From Lithospermum erythrorhizon (lineage: Eukaryota; Streptophyta; Magnoliopsida; Boraginales; Boraginaceae): DNA of 64,000 nt. The translations under genes were made by a program, and so were the position numbers. The stretch spans positions 1,302,001 to 1,366,000 of the forward strand of contig JADFUC010001453.1 of the NCBI GenBank assembly GCA_019722365.1. The letters run 5' to 3'. The notes below the pieces were generated by a model. That model had not been told where the DNA came from. It saw only the letters and a program-made list of their open reading frames with translations, and searched no databases. This document shows, piece by piece, positions 1 through 12,980 of the stretch; within the stretch, counting starts at the first letter, position 1; each line of letters opens with the position of its first letter.

Positions 1-1395
1 AAATTCAAACATCCTGCCTCCCCCATTTTCAACTAGATTTCGCTCGCTTAGATTTTATCTATCACAACCAACACCACCCCTTTTACCAACCACAAAGAGA
101 GTGGACTCAGATGGCGAAATCTTCTATTTAAAGAGTAGTCGACGGCTCAGATTCTTCGCCAGACAAGATCAAATTTTCATCCGACAATATAATCGGACGC
201 GCTTCTAAACAACTCAAAATGCCTGGTTGTTAACCTTAAGTTCACATCAGCTATTTTCTGCCGACAATAAAATACTCAAAGTTTAATACAACAACAAAGA
301 TTCAAATTCCAAAAATCAAAACAAAACAAAGTAACGACTATATAACGTATCAGAAAACGAACATTTAAGAAAATCAAAAACAAAAACAAAAATGTACCAC
401 TACCATTCATCAAATGTAATAATAATACTTTACTCATAGTACATACCCTCCAATCAACAATTAGCAATTGCCACAAATCGAATTGGAACTCTAGTTATCA
501 ACTATTCTTAAAATAATATTTTCAAAATTATAAAACCGACATTATGAAATTAGTTATACCTAATTATATTAAGTTATACTGTGTTATAACATATGATAAT
601 GTGTTATACTAAGTTATAACATATTATACTGTATTATAATATATGATAATATGTTATAATGAGTTAAAACATATTATAATGTGTTATACTAAGTTACAAC
701 ATATTATACAACATCAAACCGCAAGAAAACCTAAAAAGATTCAAACTTTTGTCAAATAAACAATAAAATATCACAAATAACAAATATCAAAAACTCATTT
801 AAAAAACTATAAAGATTCAAACTTTTAGTAAATAAAACACACATAACAACATCAAACCCAAATAACATACAAGCAAATAAATATCAGTGACTAATCTAAA
901 TAATACCGCAATAACGAATAATACTTCCGAAATTAGCTGGGGAGATTTTAGAAATAACTTACATTATTTCAAGCTTCCTCAGTTTTCGAGTTAATAATAC
1001 AAAATTTTGTAAAAACGTTGCTTTTGTGGAATTACCTCCAGAACGCGAATAAAGCAGTGAAAGAAATTTTTGCGTTTTAAATGGTGAAAAAGTGAAATCT
1101 GTGAAAGTTGTTTAGGGATAAATTAGTCATTTCATACCACTCACAGAAATTGTTAATAAAAAGATTTCATGTTGGTTGCGACAAATAAGAGGCTGACTTC
1201 ATGCAGATTTTCAAAATTTCCCAAAATAAGATACCTACCCACAATTGGGATGATCTCTGGTAAATAAGGAAGCCTTTTATAAACAAGGCTGTGAAGGAAT
1301 CATGAGCAACTAATAATCACTTTTATTCATAACAAATTATCTAGTTACATCCCTAAGAACATAATAATGTTTGATCAAATTATATAGTACATTCA
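1..1395. other. Intergenic DNA, no gene seen
   Basis: AT-rich DNA downstream of the methyltransferase gene, which is transcribed towards it. I found no exon with a recognisable protein and no RNA gene. A short TTATA-rich tandem repeat lies at 578-709. The last ~70 bases should hold the 3' UTR of the methyltransferase gene, but I did not see a clear polyadenylation signal that would fix its end. Confidence 0.6.
578..709. repeat. TTATA-rich minisatellite, ~50-bp unit
   Basis: About 2.6 imperfect units built on the motif GTGTTATACTAAGTTATAAC followed by ATATTATA. Units differ by single substitutions. It looks like a local tandem expansion with no coding potential. Confidence 0.6.
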
Positions 1396-4385
1396 TCAGA
1401 GAAGGGGCTCGGCCTTCACTCGTTTCCAGCGAGCTAACTTCTCTCTTCCCTGATATTGAGATAATTTAGGCCAGTTAGTCTAACGCTCACCGGGGTGAAC
1501 ATTGAGAAATTAATTTAAGCAGTGCAGTTCAAAAATGAGTGCTTAACGAAAATAGACTGAATAGACAGTGGAAGGTGGAAGAGAGCAATGCAAGCTGTTG
1601 TTTTTATGAGATACGATATAACAAAACATATGCAAGAGAAATAAAAGCATGTAAATAGTTACCCTGCGAGGTGCAACTGCCATTTCATTGTCCACAATAG
1701 ATATAGCCTTGATGCCAAATGGCCGCAGAACCTCCTCATAACTGATATGATGAATTAGAGCAGTTGTGCATGGTCACATTAGAGAGCAGCTGGATTAATA
1801 TCTAAATACAATCTACATAATATTTATTTTAAATGAAGACGCAAATGGAGACATACTTATCAACTGACACTGCATATGGAGGCCCATCCTCATGATAGCT
1901 TATCTGCCAACCAAAGGCATTAGAAGGGAAGTGAATGCAAAGCAGTATGAACAACTCATAAATTTTTCAGATCTTGATGAATTCAGTGTAGAGTTTGAAT
2001 GTAATCTATGTTAGATTGAAAGAGGAGAGAACTGTGTGAGGTCTGATGAAAGAGAACCCAAACAATTACTAGTGCCTTTGCCACTCACAAAAACACAAAA
2101 AAGAGGTAGAATTAACAAATTGCAATAGCCTCAGAGTTTACGATGTGCGAGCACCTGTTTAATATTGATATAATCAATTAATGGAGTACATAGTAATGAC
2201 TATATAAGTTTCATGTTAAGGGGAATAGTTAAAGGATAAGCCCCTAGACTGCTGCAAACTGGGCTTGCAACACCAGTCTACAGATCAGTAAACCCGTTCC
2301 CGCTGATAAGAATGCATATTACCGAGAGTACATTAATACGAGTACAAAGAAATATGTCCAAACCGGAAATATCAGTGTTATCAACTCGCCATCTGGTTTC
2401 AGCAGTTCCTGTATTCTGCTAGCCCAAAGTGCCCTCATATCTGGATCTATGGCACAGAAAAATCTGCAATTTCACGATAGGATCAGCTAAATTATTAGCC
2501 TTACAGTGGATAATAGAAATACAAAAAGAGAAAAAGCACAATTACTCACGTGTAATCGAAAATGAGATCGAACAATTCAGTTGGACGCCATGAGAAGAAG
2601 TCTTCAATAAGAAATGTAAGATTATCTGCATTTGAGGAAGAACAAGACAACTGCCTTGATAAAAAGATACCACAATCATCATTAGACAAAATTTTGAAAA
2701 GATGTTTAGCTTACAAACGTTGATATATGACAATGGAAAAAGACGTTGATCACAACATATTACCTGTTTCGCCTTCTGAATGGCTTTTTCAGATATATCT
2801 AAGCCAACAACATACCGTTCAGGACATGCAATTGCCATCACATCATGACCCTGTCGTTAATGTGAAAAATTAGTTGTCCTGAGAAATGATAAAGCGACTA
2901 ACTTTGTATGACTGAAAAATTGAAAAAACTAAGGCAGTGCACAGCAAGATCACTTTCAATTTTCCAACATCATGATCTTAGAAATTACGTGCCATCTTCC
3001 CTTTACATTTTTATTAAACATCAATACAATTTTCACAGCCCATCTATTAGATCGTTTTTTCTCCTTCACCTTCTAAACTATTGAAATACAGAAACAGTTT
3101 TGAGATGTATCCTAAACTATTCTTTTTGGAAGTATTTGATCGGTGTGATATAATTTTTGCTTCTTCATCGTATGATTTTCCCTCGTATGAGTGCCTGACA
3201 AAGAGAGTAAGTTCGTGATGATTGAAGTTTACAAGATAGACCCTCAATTTGAAGGCATGCATCAAAACTAAGCTGAGTATTTAAAACCAAAACAACTAAA
3301 TAATAAACCAGAAGCTCAAAAGAAAGTAACAATACATTCCAACAATCGATCTGCAAATCTACTTACACTGCCACAACCAGGAATCAGTGCCCTCCCCTTC
3401 GGAAGGGCTCCTGTCTTAAGAAGGTGTAACAACACTGGGGTAGGCTGTCCCAAATCCCATGGTGTCAACCCTTCATCATAGCATTTATCCCACCCAGCTG
3501 AAATACCATGTAACACATCATTATTATTTTAAAATTCGGCCCTTGTCATTGCAAGGCATTGAATCCGAGCCCTCGTTATTGCAAGTAATATCTCGTGAAC
3601 ACTAGACTATCTCACTATCCTAGTGGTACAACACAACAACATTATATACATTCTTAAATTACCAAGAAAGCACCTTAATTATTGCCAACTAAACTCACAA
3701 ACCTGGTTTCCCACACTAAAAATGCCATCATAAACAAAAAATTCCACAATAAAATGATATCTTTGACCTTCCCATAACAGTAGCAATTAAGGATTAAGCT
3801 CAATAATAAGAGCAAACATATCACTGATCTATGTATTAAAAAATATGAATAACTAAACAAAAATTAAAGGTAAGTAAACTCCCCAAAGAAATCACACCCT
3901 CCATTTCAAAAAAAATATAGTTTGATTTTGGATGGTCAATATTAAGGAGCTTCATAACCTTAATTAACACACGACTTTGAATTGAATATGAATTATAAGT
4001 TTAAGAGTAAAGTATAACGAAAATACATATTTTTTCACTAACTAGTAGTATACACCATATACAAAAATACTTGAAATAAAAAAGTCAACAATAAAAATTA
4101 TACGATCTTTTTAGGATGGATATAGTGCTGGTCAAGAAAAATCAAGTCCCCTATTAATCCGTCTCGGATGAACCTAGGTAAATGTAAATGTAAATTTTAT
4201 GTTCATCTCATTTAAAATTTTATCCTTTGTATTTCTTTAATGGATTTATCTCGTTTTCATTAACTTCCGAATTGGATATAGAATGATAGTTATAATTAAG
4301 AGACCATATATTTACCAGTTGGGTCAGAGTTGACTAGCTCTCGAATTCTTTCTTGATTTTTGTTCTTGTATTGGTTGTGTGACAT
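1396..4385 (-). CDS. Thiol/halide methyltransferase (HOL/TMT family), 8 exons
   Basis: Encodes an S-adenosyl-methionine-dependent methyltransferase of the plant harmless-to-ozone-layer family, which methylates thiocyanate, bisulfide or halide ions. Exons on the minus strand: 4385-4316, 3497-3367, 2850-2764, 2650-2550, 2463-2364, 1903-1857, 1741-1663 and 1449-1396. All junctions are GT/AG and all phases join, giving 222 residues, close to the usual ~227. Family marks visible in order: [19 protein letters not shown], then [15 protein letters not shown] (the SAM-binding loop), [37 protein letters not shown], and the C-terminal REKLARWKR. The start at 4385 gives the short cytosolic form. An in-frame ATG at 4493 would add 36 residues rich in Leu, Ser and Thr with few acids, which could be an organelle transit peptide. 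The gene looks intact. The ionic substrate cannot be told from sequence. Confidence 0.9.
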
Positions 4386-4726
4386 TCTTACTTGTTGTGT
4401 AATCAACAAATGGTGAATTGCAATTGAATGAGTTGTTTTCAAATCGGTGGACTTTGGTAGTAATAATAGGGAACGAGAAATGATGGGAAACATAGATCTT
4501 TGATTTATGACTTTGAGATGAACAATAATATAGAAAGAATTGTGGAGTCGTTAAGACTAATGATGAAGTATACACTAACGTTAATTATGTACAATCACCG
4601 CTGAAACATTATATATTTATAATATTATTTTAAATGTAGAGATTTTACGCCTCAAATGAAGTTCGAACTCTAACACGATAGTTACTAGTGATCACTGACT
4701 AAATATGTGTTGGTTGAAGGATACAA
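4386..4726 (-). promoter_or_regulatory. Promoter/5' region of the methyltransferase gene
   Basis: On the minus strand, a TATA-like run TATAAATATATAATG (about 4622-4608) lies ~120 bases upstream of the ATG at 4493 and ~225 upstream of the ATG at 4385. Only ~340 bases separate the nearer start codon from the edge of the inserted HAC copy at 4727, so the promoter is compressed or borders foreign sequence. Confidence 0.4.
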
Positions 4727-7700
4727 CCCTCCCTTAAACGCTTGAATATTGGGAAATCCTCACAACCTCTTCTTATTGACTCTGGGATAAGCAGAGAACG
4801 AGTTCCGCAGCAAGATACTCTGCCTACAGAACAGCATTATCATACTGGCTTGCCATTGAAGTCCGAAGCTACAGAAGTAAAGATGGAATTTCCTGGGGTT
4901 GGGGAAATAAGTCCTGATAGTATTGAGATGCCGAAGGGAAACATGGATGGTACTTATTCCCAGAGGCATGACACTGATGCTACTTTGTTGAACAACCCAA
5001 CTTCTTTCTTTCAACAGGAAATCATTAATGTTGAGAAGGAAGTGGATCAGGTCAAACTGGAAAATAATTTAGTGCCTCCTGAAAGTGCAAGTGGATCCAA
5101 GTCTGGAAAAGCCAACAATAAAAAGGTGTTTCATTGATTGAGCTATTCACCCTGAGCAAAGTGTGGGAGCATACTGTGGCCTTAGGCAGTGGGTTGGCCA
5201 GGTCAGCATTTCTTAAATATCCAGTAATATCGTTCTTTGTTTATTAATCAACTCTTTTATTAAGGCTGCTTACGATATTCCCAAAGTAGTTTGAGGCTTT
5301 CTAGGCCATGCATGTGAAGAGCTTGATGAACCTGAAAGTTTTTTTTTTTAATTTTGGTTAAAGATACCTCATTTGACACTATTATCATTTAAGACACAAT
5401 GTTTTAGTGATAGGAGATGGGAATGATGTAGGAAATAAAAATGAAAAGAGGAGAATGGGAAGGAGAAAGAACTAGGAACCAAGAATAGGGACAAATAAGA
5501 TAGTTTAGGTGGGTGTCTCCCCATTTTCTTAAGCAATATTTATAAAGCTTTTTCTTTATGATTTTACCATCGGTTGAACAAGTAAATTGCTCACAAAGCA
5601 GATGATTCTCATCTACCATTATATCCTTATATAGCTGATCAGAATGCCGTTTTTGCCTAACTGACTGAGAACAGATTTCTAAACATAACCATGTGATTTC
5701 ATTTTCATGTCCTGCCATTTTTGTTTCTGGTAGATCCTTTCTTTCTATGTGATCATTCAAAATATAATTATATGATTTTATTTTTTATGTCCTACCGTTT
5801 TTACCGTGATCCTTTATTATGTGCGATTCATGTGACTGGGCATTCTAAGCATAATTCTATGTGATTTTATTTCATGTCCTGCCATGTTTTTGCCGATAGA
5901 TCCCTTTCTTATGTTCTTTGTTCCTTTCCAGAGTAAAGCCAAAGCTGAAAAGAACCAAGCAATGGAGCATTCTATGAGTGAGAATTCTTGCCAGTTGTGT
6001 GCAGTTGAGAAGGTTACATTTGAGCCGCCTCCAATATATTGTTCACCATGTGGGGCTCGGATAAAGAGAAATGCAATGTATTATACAATTGGTGCTGGTG
6101 AAACTCGACATTATTTTTGTATTCACTGCCATAATGAGTCTCGTGGAGATACCATTCTAGTTGATGGAACTTCTATTCCAAAGGCAAGACTGGAGAAGAA
6201 GAAGAATGAGAGACTTTGAAGAATGGTATGCCTCCATGAATACACAATTCAGATCCTTTGATTGCTATTTCCTGATGCATGACTTTACAGATGTTTGATT
6301 GTTGCCTTCTTTTTTTTCAGTGGGTGCAATGTGATAAGTGTGAAGCTTGGCAACATCAAATATGTGCATTGTTCAACGGAAGAAGGAATGATGGTGGACA
6401 AGCAGAGTATACCTGTCCAAATTGCTATATAGCTGAAGTTGAAAGAGGGGAACGAACTCCCTTGCCACAGAGTGCTGTTCTTGGAGCAAAAGATCTTCCC
6501 CAAACAATTCTAAGCGACCATATTGAGAAGCGATTAGCTAAGAAATTAAAGCAGGAAAGACAGGAACGTGCAAGATTACATGGAAAGAGTTTTGATGAGG
6601 TATTTTTTCTATGTTAGTCATTCAATTCTGGTTTCATTTTGTTTTAGTTAAAACGATTCACTAATTACAGTAACATGAGTATACTGAAAGGCAGAATCTA
6701 GGGTTTTCATAGTACATACACATGGATTTGGGATGGATAGGCAATATTGTCATTCACTTAAGCCATATTGTCATTCCCTTGTTCTTGTTTTTCCTTGTTC
6801 TTGTTTTGATAGGCATATTGTCATTCCCTTAAGCCATATTTTGTTTTTGTAAAAGGATGAGCAATCATTTCATTTAATATTTGCCTAAGGACTTGTAGTT
6901 GCTGACTTCGTTTTCATTCCAGGTTCCTGGGGCAGATGGTCTTGTTGTAAGAGTTGTCTCATCGGTGGACAAAAAATTGGAAGTCAAGTCACGTTTCCTT
7001 GAAATTTTTAAAGAGGAGAATTATCCATCAGAATTTCAATATAAATCTAAGGTATGATTAGGTCTAACTTCAGTATGTGGTGCAAGAAAGAGTCTCTCAG
7101 CTGGCTTTTAGTTTGATGAATATAATTGCCTTTCTATGGTGTTTGTATTAGTTATGCAAAAGTTTTGTTCCACTGAGCAATATCTTTATCCACAATGTGA
7201 ATGGTATACTCACATATCACAACTGTATTTGTTAGGTTTTACTGCTGTTCCAGAAAATTGAAGGTGTGGAAGTATGCCTGTTTGGCATGTATCTTCAAGA
7301 ATTTGGATCAGAATGCCAAGAACCAAACCAGCGTCGCGTTTACCTTTCTTATCTTGACTCTGTTAAGTATTTCAGACCAGATGTGAGGACAGTATCAGGC
7401 GAGGCTCTCCGTACATATGTATACCATGAAATATTGGTAAGTTCTCAGAATGTATTTTTTGTTCAAACTCCGATGTCCTGTAATGTTGGTCCCACTACTC
7501 CAGAATCTTGTGTTTAATCTTTTAATTTCTTTCATCAGATTGCTTATCTTGAATATTGCAAAATGCGTGGTTTCAATAGTTGTTACATATGGGCGTGCCT
7601 GGAATTTAATAAGTGGTGAAGGACCATTTATATTTAACAGAAAAACTCCAAAGTCGGATAAACTCAGAGAATGGTGAGCTCATGGCATCTTACTTGAAGA

Positions 7701-9425
7701 TGGTTCACTGCATTTGACAACTTATTTATGCTTCAACTCTAGTTCAATTGATGACTATTCTCCCATGGTATTTGGCAATGTTGAGAAAAGCTGAAAGAGA
7801 GAAGCTGTAGTTGAACTCACAAATCTCTCACATCAGCTTTTCGCATCACCTCGGTGAATGTAAAGCTAAGGTTACTGGGGCGTTTCGGCTACCTACTTGA
7901 CGAGATCATTGGCCTGCTGCTGAAGATATGATCTATCAACTCCAACAAGAAGAAGAAGGGAGGAAACAGCAAAAGAAGTCTCTGTTTAAGAAAAACATCA
8001 CAAAAAGGGCACTTAAAGCATCTGGTCAAATGGATCTTTCTGGAAATGTATCAAAAGATTTACTTCTCATGCATAAGGTATAGGGTTCTTTTAAGATCTC
8101 CTTTTCCATCAAGTGTTCTTCAATTGCTAACCAAGCGCTTCTAAATTTAATTTATCACCCTGCTCCTTCATACGGTAGGCTCCAGGCTCTGGCCCACAGA
8201 GGCTTTGAAAAAGTGTTCTTCAATTGCTTTGGTTTTGATCTTGTCCTCCTATCCCATTTAACAAAGTATAATAGCAAATGATTTGGTTATTTAATTTGTT
8301 TTGTATATACAAGCCACTCTATCCTTCAATGAACATATGATGAATGTAACTTGAAAATTTTCGTTTTGACATGACACTGCTTGGACTACAAGGAGGCAAA
8401 GGATAGAGTAAAATCTAGTATCGTTGAAAGAGTGCTAAATTCTATTGTTTCAACCCATGACTCTTTACATGTTTCTGGAGCCTAGGCCTGTTGCTTGCTC
8501 CTCAAGGATTGAGTAAATAGAAGAGGAAGCCAGAAAAATCTATGCATCTAGAGAAATTGATTCGACATATAGAAAAGGAAACTTGAAGATTCTGCTTTGC
8601 ATAACTTCGAGAGATCATTGTTTGGTTATTTTCATCTTGCATATTAATATATAATGTGCGTGTGTATTTCACATCCTGAAATCCTGGCCTATTCTATAAA
8701 TATGACATATAATATTTCACAAATTACCCAAATTTCCAATTTTTTAGTTATTTATTTCATTTCTTTTCTGCGACCTAGTGGAACCGTTGACAGTAGTGCC
8801 TTCCGAGTTGTTTCATTTTGTTGTCGCTTGTTATTTTCATATTTTTAGATTCTCACAAATGCCCTCTGCCGTGTAGCTTGGTGAAACAATCTACGCAATG
8901 AAGGAGGACTTCATTATGGTTCACTTGCAGCATGCTTGCTCTCATTGTTGTTTTATAATGGTGTCTGGAAATCAAGGTTTGCAATATACGCAAAACTCCA
9001 AATGGACAGTGATATGTTTTTCTCCTGCCTAGATGATTTGTCAAGGAGCACATCATGTCCTTTGCTCCACAAGATGTATATCCTTAATTTTTTTTAATAC
9101 TTACATATCGCTGTGGCGCTATCATTTAGGTGTTATACGATGTCAACAAAACGTGATTTCATCGGGAGAGAGGCATCCTATTAATAAAAAAGACAAGCAT
9201 TCACTTCTATCGCGTAGTTACTATGATCACCAATATTTGATACGCCACTTTCAAAAACCTTGGTCCGAGAGTTCTTATAATTCGCTAGATGGATAAATAC
9301 CTGCATTGGAGAGCCACGATACCTTCGATACCAAGGACCAAAGAGATTCTCGAGTGAGTTTTTTGACACGAGGCAGGCATTTCTAAGTCTGTGTCAAGGA
9401 AATCACTATCAGTATGAGATAATGC
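4727..9425 (+). pseudogene. 5'-truncated partial copy of HAC histone acetyltransferase
   Basis: A direct duplicate of about 24508-29226, beginning abruptly inside the large exon 5 and ending in the ZZ region after the [18 protein letters not shown] stretch. It has no N-terminus, no TAZ1 and no TAZ2. The first ~380 bases are nearly identical to the other copy. Frame is first lost near 5118 by an extra A. Pieces in good frame: the cysteine-rich part of the PHD region (about 5932-6190, with [17 protein letters not shown] and [10 protein letters not shown]), the second PHD part with the helix behind it (6320-6598, [17 protein letters not shown]), the exon around 6923-7051, and HAT pieces at 7240-7435 ([20 protein letters not shown]). 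The exon near 7550-7680 and everything after 7790 are garbled by small indels and substitutions. It may be a decaying duplicate or a poorly corrected assembly copy. It is unlikely to make a full acetyltransferase. Confidence 0.8.
5691..5910 (+). repeat. Intronic tandem repeat, ~100-bp unit (copy 1)
   Basis: Within the HAC intron, three imperfect units repeat the pattern GTGATTTTATTTCATGTCC, TGCCATTTTTG, then TAGATCC and a CTTTC run. The same array is present at about 25480-25695, so it predates the HAC duplication. Confidence 0.55.
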
Positions 9426-10889
9426 AAGCTTTCAAGTTTTTTTAGATAATATTGTGTGTTACAAGAAATAAATATTGTAGATATTGTTGTGAATCATTGT
9501 GATTGGATCAGAACATAATAAAAACACACATTATGCGACAAAGAGATTAATTTACGATTTCAGAAACCACCTTCAACTAAATGGGGTTTTCAATATATAA
9601 TTACCTAAAAATTTCGACTTACGAGATCAATTACAATTGTCAAATCACTGCTTCTCGATTTAACTTTTAGATATTTTTTCAAATAATACTAATTATGAAA
9701 TAGAAGTTTTTAATATATGATGACTCGAAAATTTTACTAATGATGAGATAATTACAATTGTCAATTGTCAAATAACAGTTGTTTCGATTTAACTTTTAGA
9801 TATTTTTTCAAATAATACTAATTATGAACATTTTTTATTTAAAAGTTCAAACTTTCATTAAAAATTTATTTAAAGTATTTCAAATTATATAATAATGATT
9901 TCAAAATATTTTCTTTTATTTTTAATTTAGTTAATGAGGTTGAATATTTAAATTTGTTATAATATCTATGTTTATGAAAATATTTTTTTGTATATTCAAC
10001 TTATCCGGAGTTTTTAAGATTTGACATTGTTTCTTAAATGTTTCTATAATATTTCCGAAGTGTTTCTTATTTTTATCATTTTAAACTATGATCGAAAAGA
10101 AACTTTGAATCATGAATTAAAGTATATGGTTTAATTGATGCTTCATGAATGTTCATTAATTATTATAAACTATCTATCTCTAATCTAGTTAAACGCTTCT
10201 CGAGTTGAGTCGAACCTTGCATCTTGTATGGGTTCAACTCCAGGTCAACTCTATTTTAGTATTTTTGTTAATATTTTTTTTCATGTGTTAATACTTATGA
10301 CTAATTAATACTTATGTGTAATATATATTGAGTGTTTAAACACATATTCTTGATACACATTATTAATTTAAGGTTTGAGAGTTGAGACTATGTTTGAGCC
10401 CATATTTTGAGTCAATTGGATTCTCGAAATTTTAAATCCATTCAAATCTATTCATTGCCAGCCTTTTCATTCAATTCATATCCCAGAAAGTAGCCTATAT
10501 GCTAGTGGTCTAGTACTTATACATTGTGTATAAATTTTGGAATCATGCAAGATATCAGGATCTGGTCATCTGGATAACAAAATGTTGAATATGTAAAGTT
10601 ACGAGATTTTGTAGTATTTACAAAAGGAGCTTGATTGGATTTCTTATTAACACTAATAATAACCAAATGCTTTAGGATGTTCTACAGGCTTTATCGCTTA
10701 TCAAGCTTATTTACTTAAAAGATGAGGTAATAATGGTGAACAGAAGCTGACCCAATTCATCAATTATTACTGAAAATCTACAAGTTCCATGATGAGAAGA
10801 AATTATTTTTTAAAAGTCACAAACCATCACACTAATGGCTTCTATGCTTCTGCTTTGGATTTCACGAGGAGCGATCATGGATAAAGCCA
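9426..10889. other. AT-rich intergenic DNA with a ~120-bp tandem duplication
   Basis: No gene recognised. At 9586-9835 a unit of about 120 bases occurs twice in tandem. Both copies contain GATTTAACTTTTAGATATTT followed by TCAAATAATACTAATTATGAA. The remainder is low-complexity, AT-rich sequence with stops in every frame. Confidence 0.55.
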
Positions 10890-11040
10890 CCCGATAGAGA
10901 CGAAGCTTTAAAACCACTTCAATACGGTGATTCTCGCCACTGGCGCGACTCGAACCCATACCGCATTTCTAAGTATAAGGTTTGTCGACATTTAACACTC
11001 TCGCTTCCTTTACCACAGCCGATAGTCGGATGTGTAAGAA
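10890..11040 (-). mobile_element. tRNA-derived SINE-like element
   Basis: Read on the minus strand, it carries an A-box-like TGGTAAAGGAAGCG and, ~50 bases later, a B-box-like GGGTTCGAGTC followed by GCGCCAGTGGCGAG. Spacing and order fit a pol III internal promoter from a tRNA-related SINE. I see no cloverleaf that would make it a functional tRNA gene, and I could not fix the ends or target-site duplications. Confidence 0.45.
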
Positions 11041-11824
11041 ATTTTTTAGATGGAATAAGACCATAAGTAGTAAGTACGAAGCATTATTTGCCCCCTCGCA
11101 TGCCTTTTGGGCTTTATAGCGAGCGAAATACAAGTCAAATAGTCAGAACCTCTTCATGCAATATGTGGCTCGAAACATGTTTCTGACATGATCCTATCAA
11201 GTCGCTTAGCGCACCGCCACCGCCATTGGCGCATTTATTTATCCATCCAAAATTCGTAAAGAGACCGGTAGCCGTTATCACGACTTATTTCGTATTTTTT
11301 AATGGAAGCATTATTTAATTCATGGCTCGGGCTTTAGTTATTGGCTATAAGGCGTCGGATTTGTCGCATTTACTACACATGGAGGAAATGAGGACAGCAC
11401 TAGAGAGAGCCGCGGCTCCCTATGGCATTATGCTCTAGCCTTTGACTAATTTTTATAATTTTTATTATTTTGCACTCCATTTTGAAAATAAGTACATTTA
11501 GTACTAATAATATGAGTATATATATAAAGTGCGTGCTAATGAATTGTCTAAGACATAAAATTTTATTCTATATATAAATGAAACTTGAGCCCATAATAAT
11601 AGACATTGTTGTCTTTCTGTATAAACCGATTACATCGTCTTTACTTAAATATTTGCTCAAAGTTCATGTTAAATTGAAACCTTCTTATTAAGTAAGGCTG
11701 ATGAGAACTATAAACTAAATAATACAGAGTATTTTTTTAGATGAAATTCTAACCGAAGAACTTTTGTCTAGGAATATATTAAGCTATAACAAGTTGATTA
11801 CTAGCCATGCTGAGGCTTTTATTA

Positions 11825-11864
<40 letters not shown>

Positions 11865-12339
11865 GATTTAGCTATATAAAAATAAGCTTTGCCTCAATCC
11901 ATTCGTAATACTCCTTTAATGAAGTGGTGATAATCAGATTAAGCCAATTCTTAATTTGAAATTTAAAAGCATTACAAATACCATTCCTATAATATATAAG
12001 ATTCTACATAATAAAAATTATTATTTAAAATACCTCCCTTATTACTTAATATATACACACGCAAAAAAAAATATAGTTTAATTTCATATTTTTTATGTAT
12101 AGATTATTAATTTCATCCTATAAATTTTTTATATATAGATTAATTTTATCCTATCATGGATTACTAATTTATAGCTTTATAACGGATTCCTCTCTATTGA
12201 AAAATATATTCCTCGATTAACTTATTTATTACGCATTAATTTTTTATTCAAAAATTAGATATAGGCTATAGCACACGTATCGTAGAGTACCTTAATTTTG
12301 AATATATATTCCACATCGTCCGGTAATTCATCAGTTTGT
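11041..12339. other. Intergenic DNA, no gene seen
   Basis: 11041-11430 is less AT-rich than its surroundings and looks like degraded repeat sequence, but contains no protein I recognise. From 11440 onward it is simple AT-rich DNA including a TA microsatellite at 11829-11859. Confidence 0.5.
11829..11859. repeat. (TA)n microsatellite
   Basis: An uninterrupted run of about 15 TA dinucleotides in intergenic DNA. Confidence 0.9.
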
Positions 12340-12980
12340 ACACTAAGGTACTATTCAATACTACGTACTAAATTTATCCCTAAAAAATCATGTAATTTTT
12401 CCTTTCGCATTCAAAAATTATTTAAATCTCAACCAACAAAATTTTAAAATTATGAATATTGTATACTACCTCCATCTCTAAAAGGTTGTTCGATTTTCTT
12501 TTTCAATAATCAGAATTACTAAGAACTTAAATAATCAATACTACATACTAAACCCATCTCTAATAGATCGTTCAATTTTTTTTTCAATAGTAATTTTTTT
12601 TTGAAGCACAACCAACAAAACTTAAAAATTATGAAAACATCATACTACCTCCATCTCTAAAAGGTTAATTGATTTTTATTTTTTGAATAGTTAAAATTAT
12701 TTAAAAGTCAATCACCAAAATTTAAAATTTATAAATACTAAATTTCACATCCATCTCTAAAAGATCATTCAATTTTATTGTTCAATAATCAAAATTATTT
12801 AAGATTCAACCGACAAAACTAAAAAATTATGACTCCATATTACCTCCATCTCTAAAATGTTTATAAATTTTCTTTTACAATAGTTAAAATTATTTAAAAT
12901 TCAACCACCAAAATTCAAAATTTATAAATATTAAATATGACGTCGTTCTAAAAGATCGTTGAATTTTCTTTTGTCTTAAG
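12340..12980. repeat. Tandem array, ~97-bp unit, seven units
   Basis: The marker CCATCTCTAAAAG or a near variant occurs at about 12375, 12473, 12555, 12652, 12752, 12847 and 12944, a spacing of 82-100 bases. Each unit continues with a TTCAATTTT-type run, AATAATCAAAATTATTTAA, then CAACCAACAAAATTTAAAAT. Units are diverged from each other. The CTACCTCCATCTC marker resembles the terminal CTCCCTCCGTC of Stowaway-type MITEs, so the array may have grown from one. Confidence 0.7.

Noticed and set aside
4760..5014. Antisense open frame in the HAC copy, identical to one at 24542-24796
   Set aside because: It is duplicated only because the host exon is duplicated; no independent evidence of coding.
10920..10985. 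tRNA gene suggested by a GGTTCGAGTC B box
   Set aside because: No acceptor stem or anticodon arm can be paired; better read as a SINE head.
12340..12980. CRISPR-like regular spacing of a repeat
   Set aside because: Units are diverged along their whole length with no unique spacers, and the genome is a plant nucleus; it is a tandem satellite.
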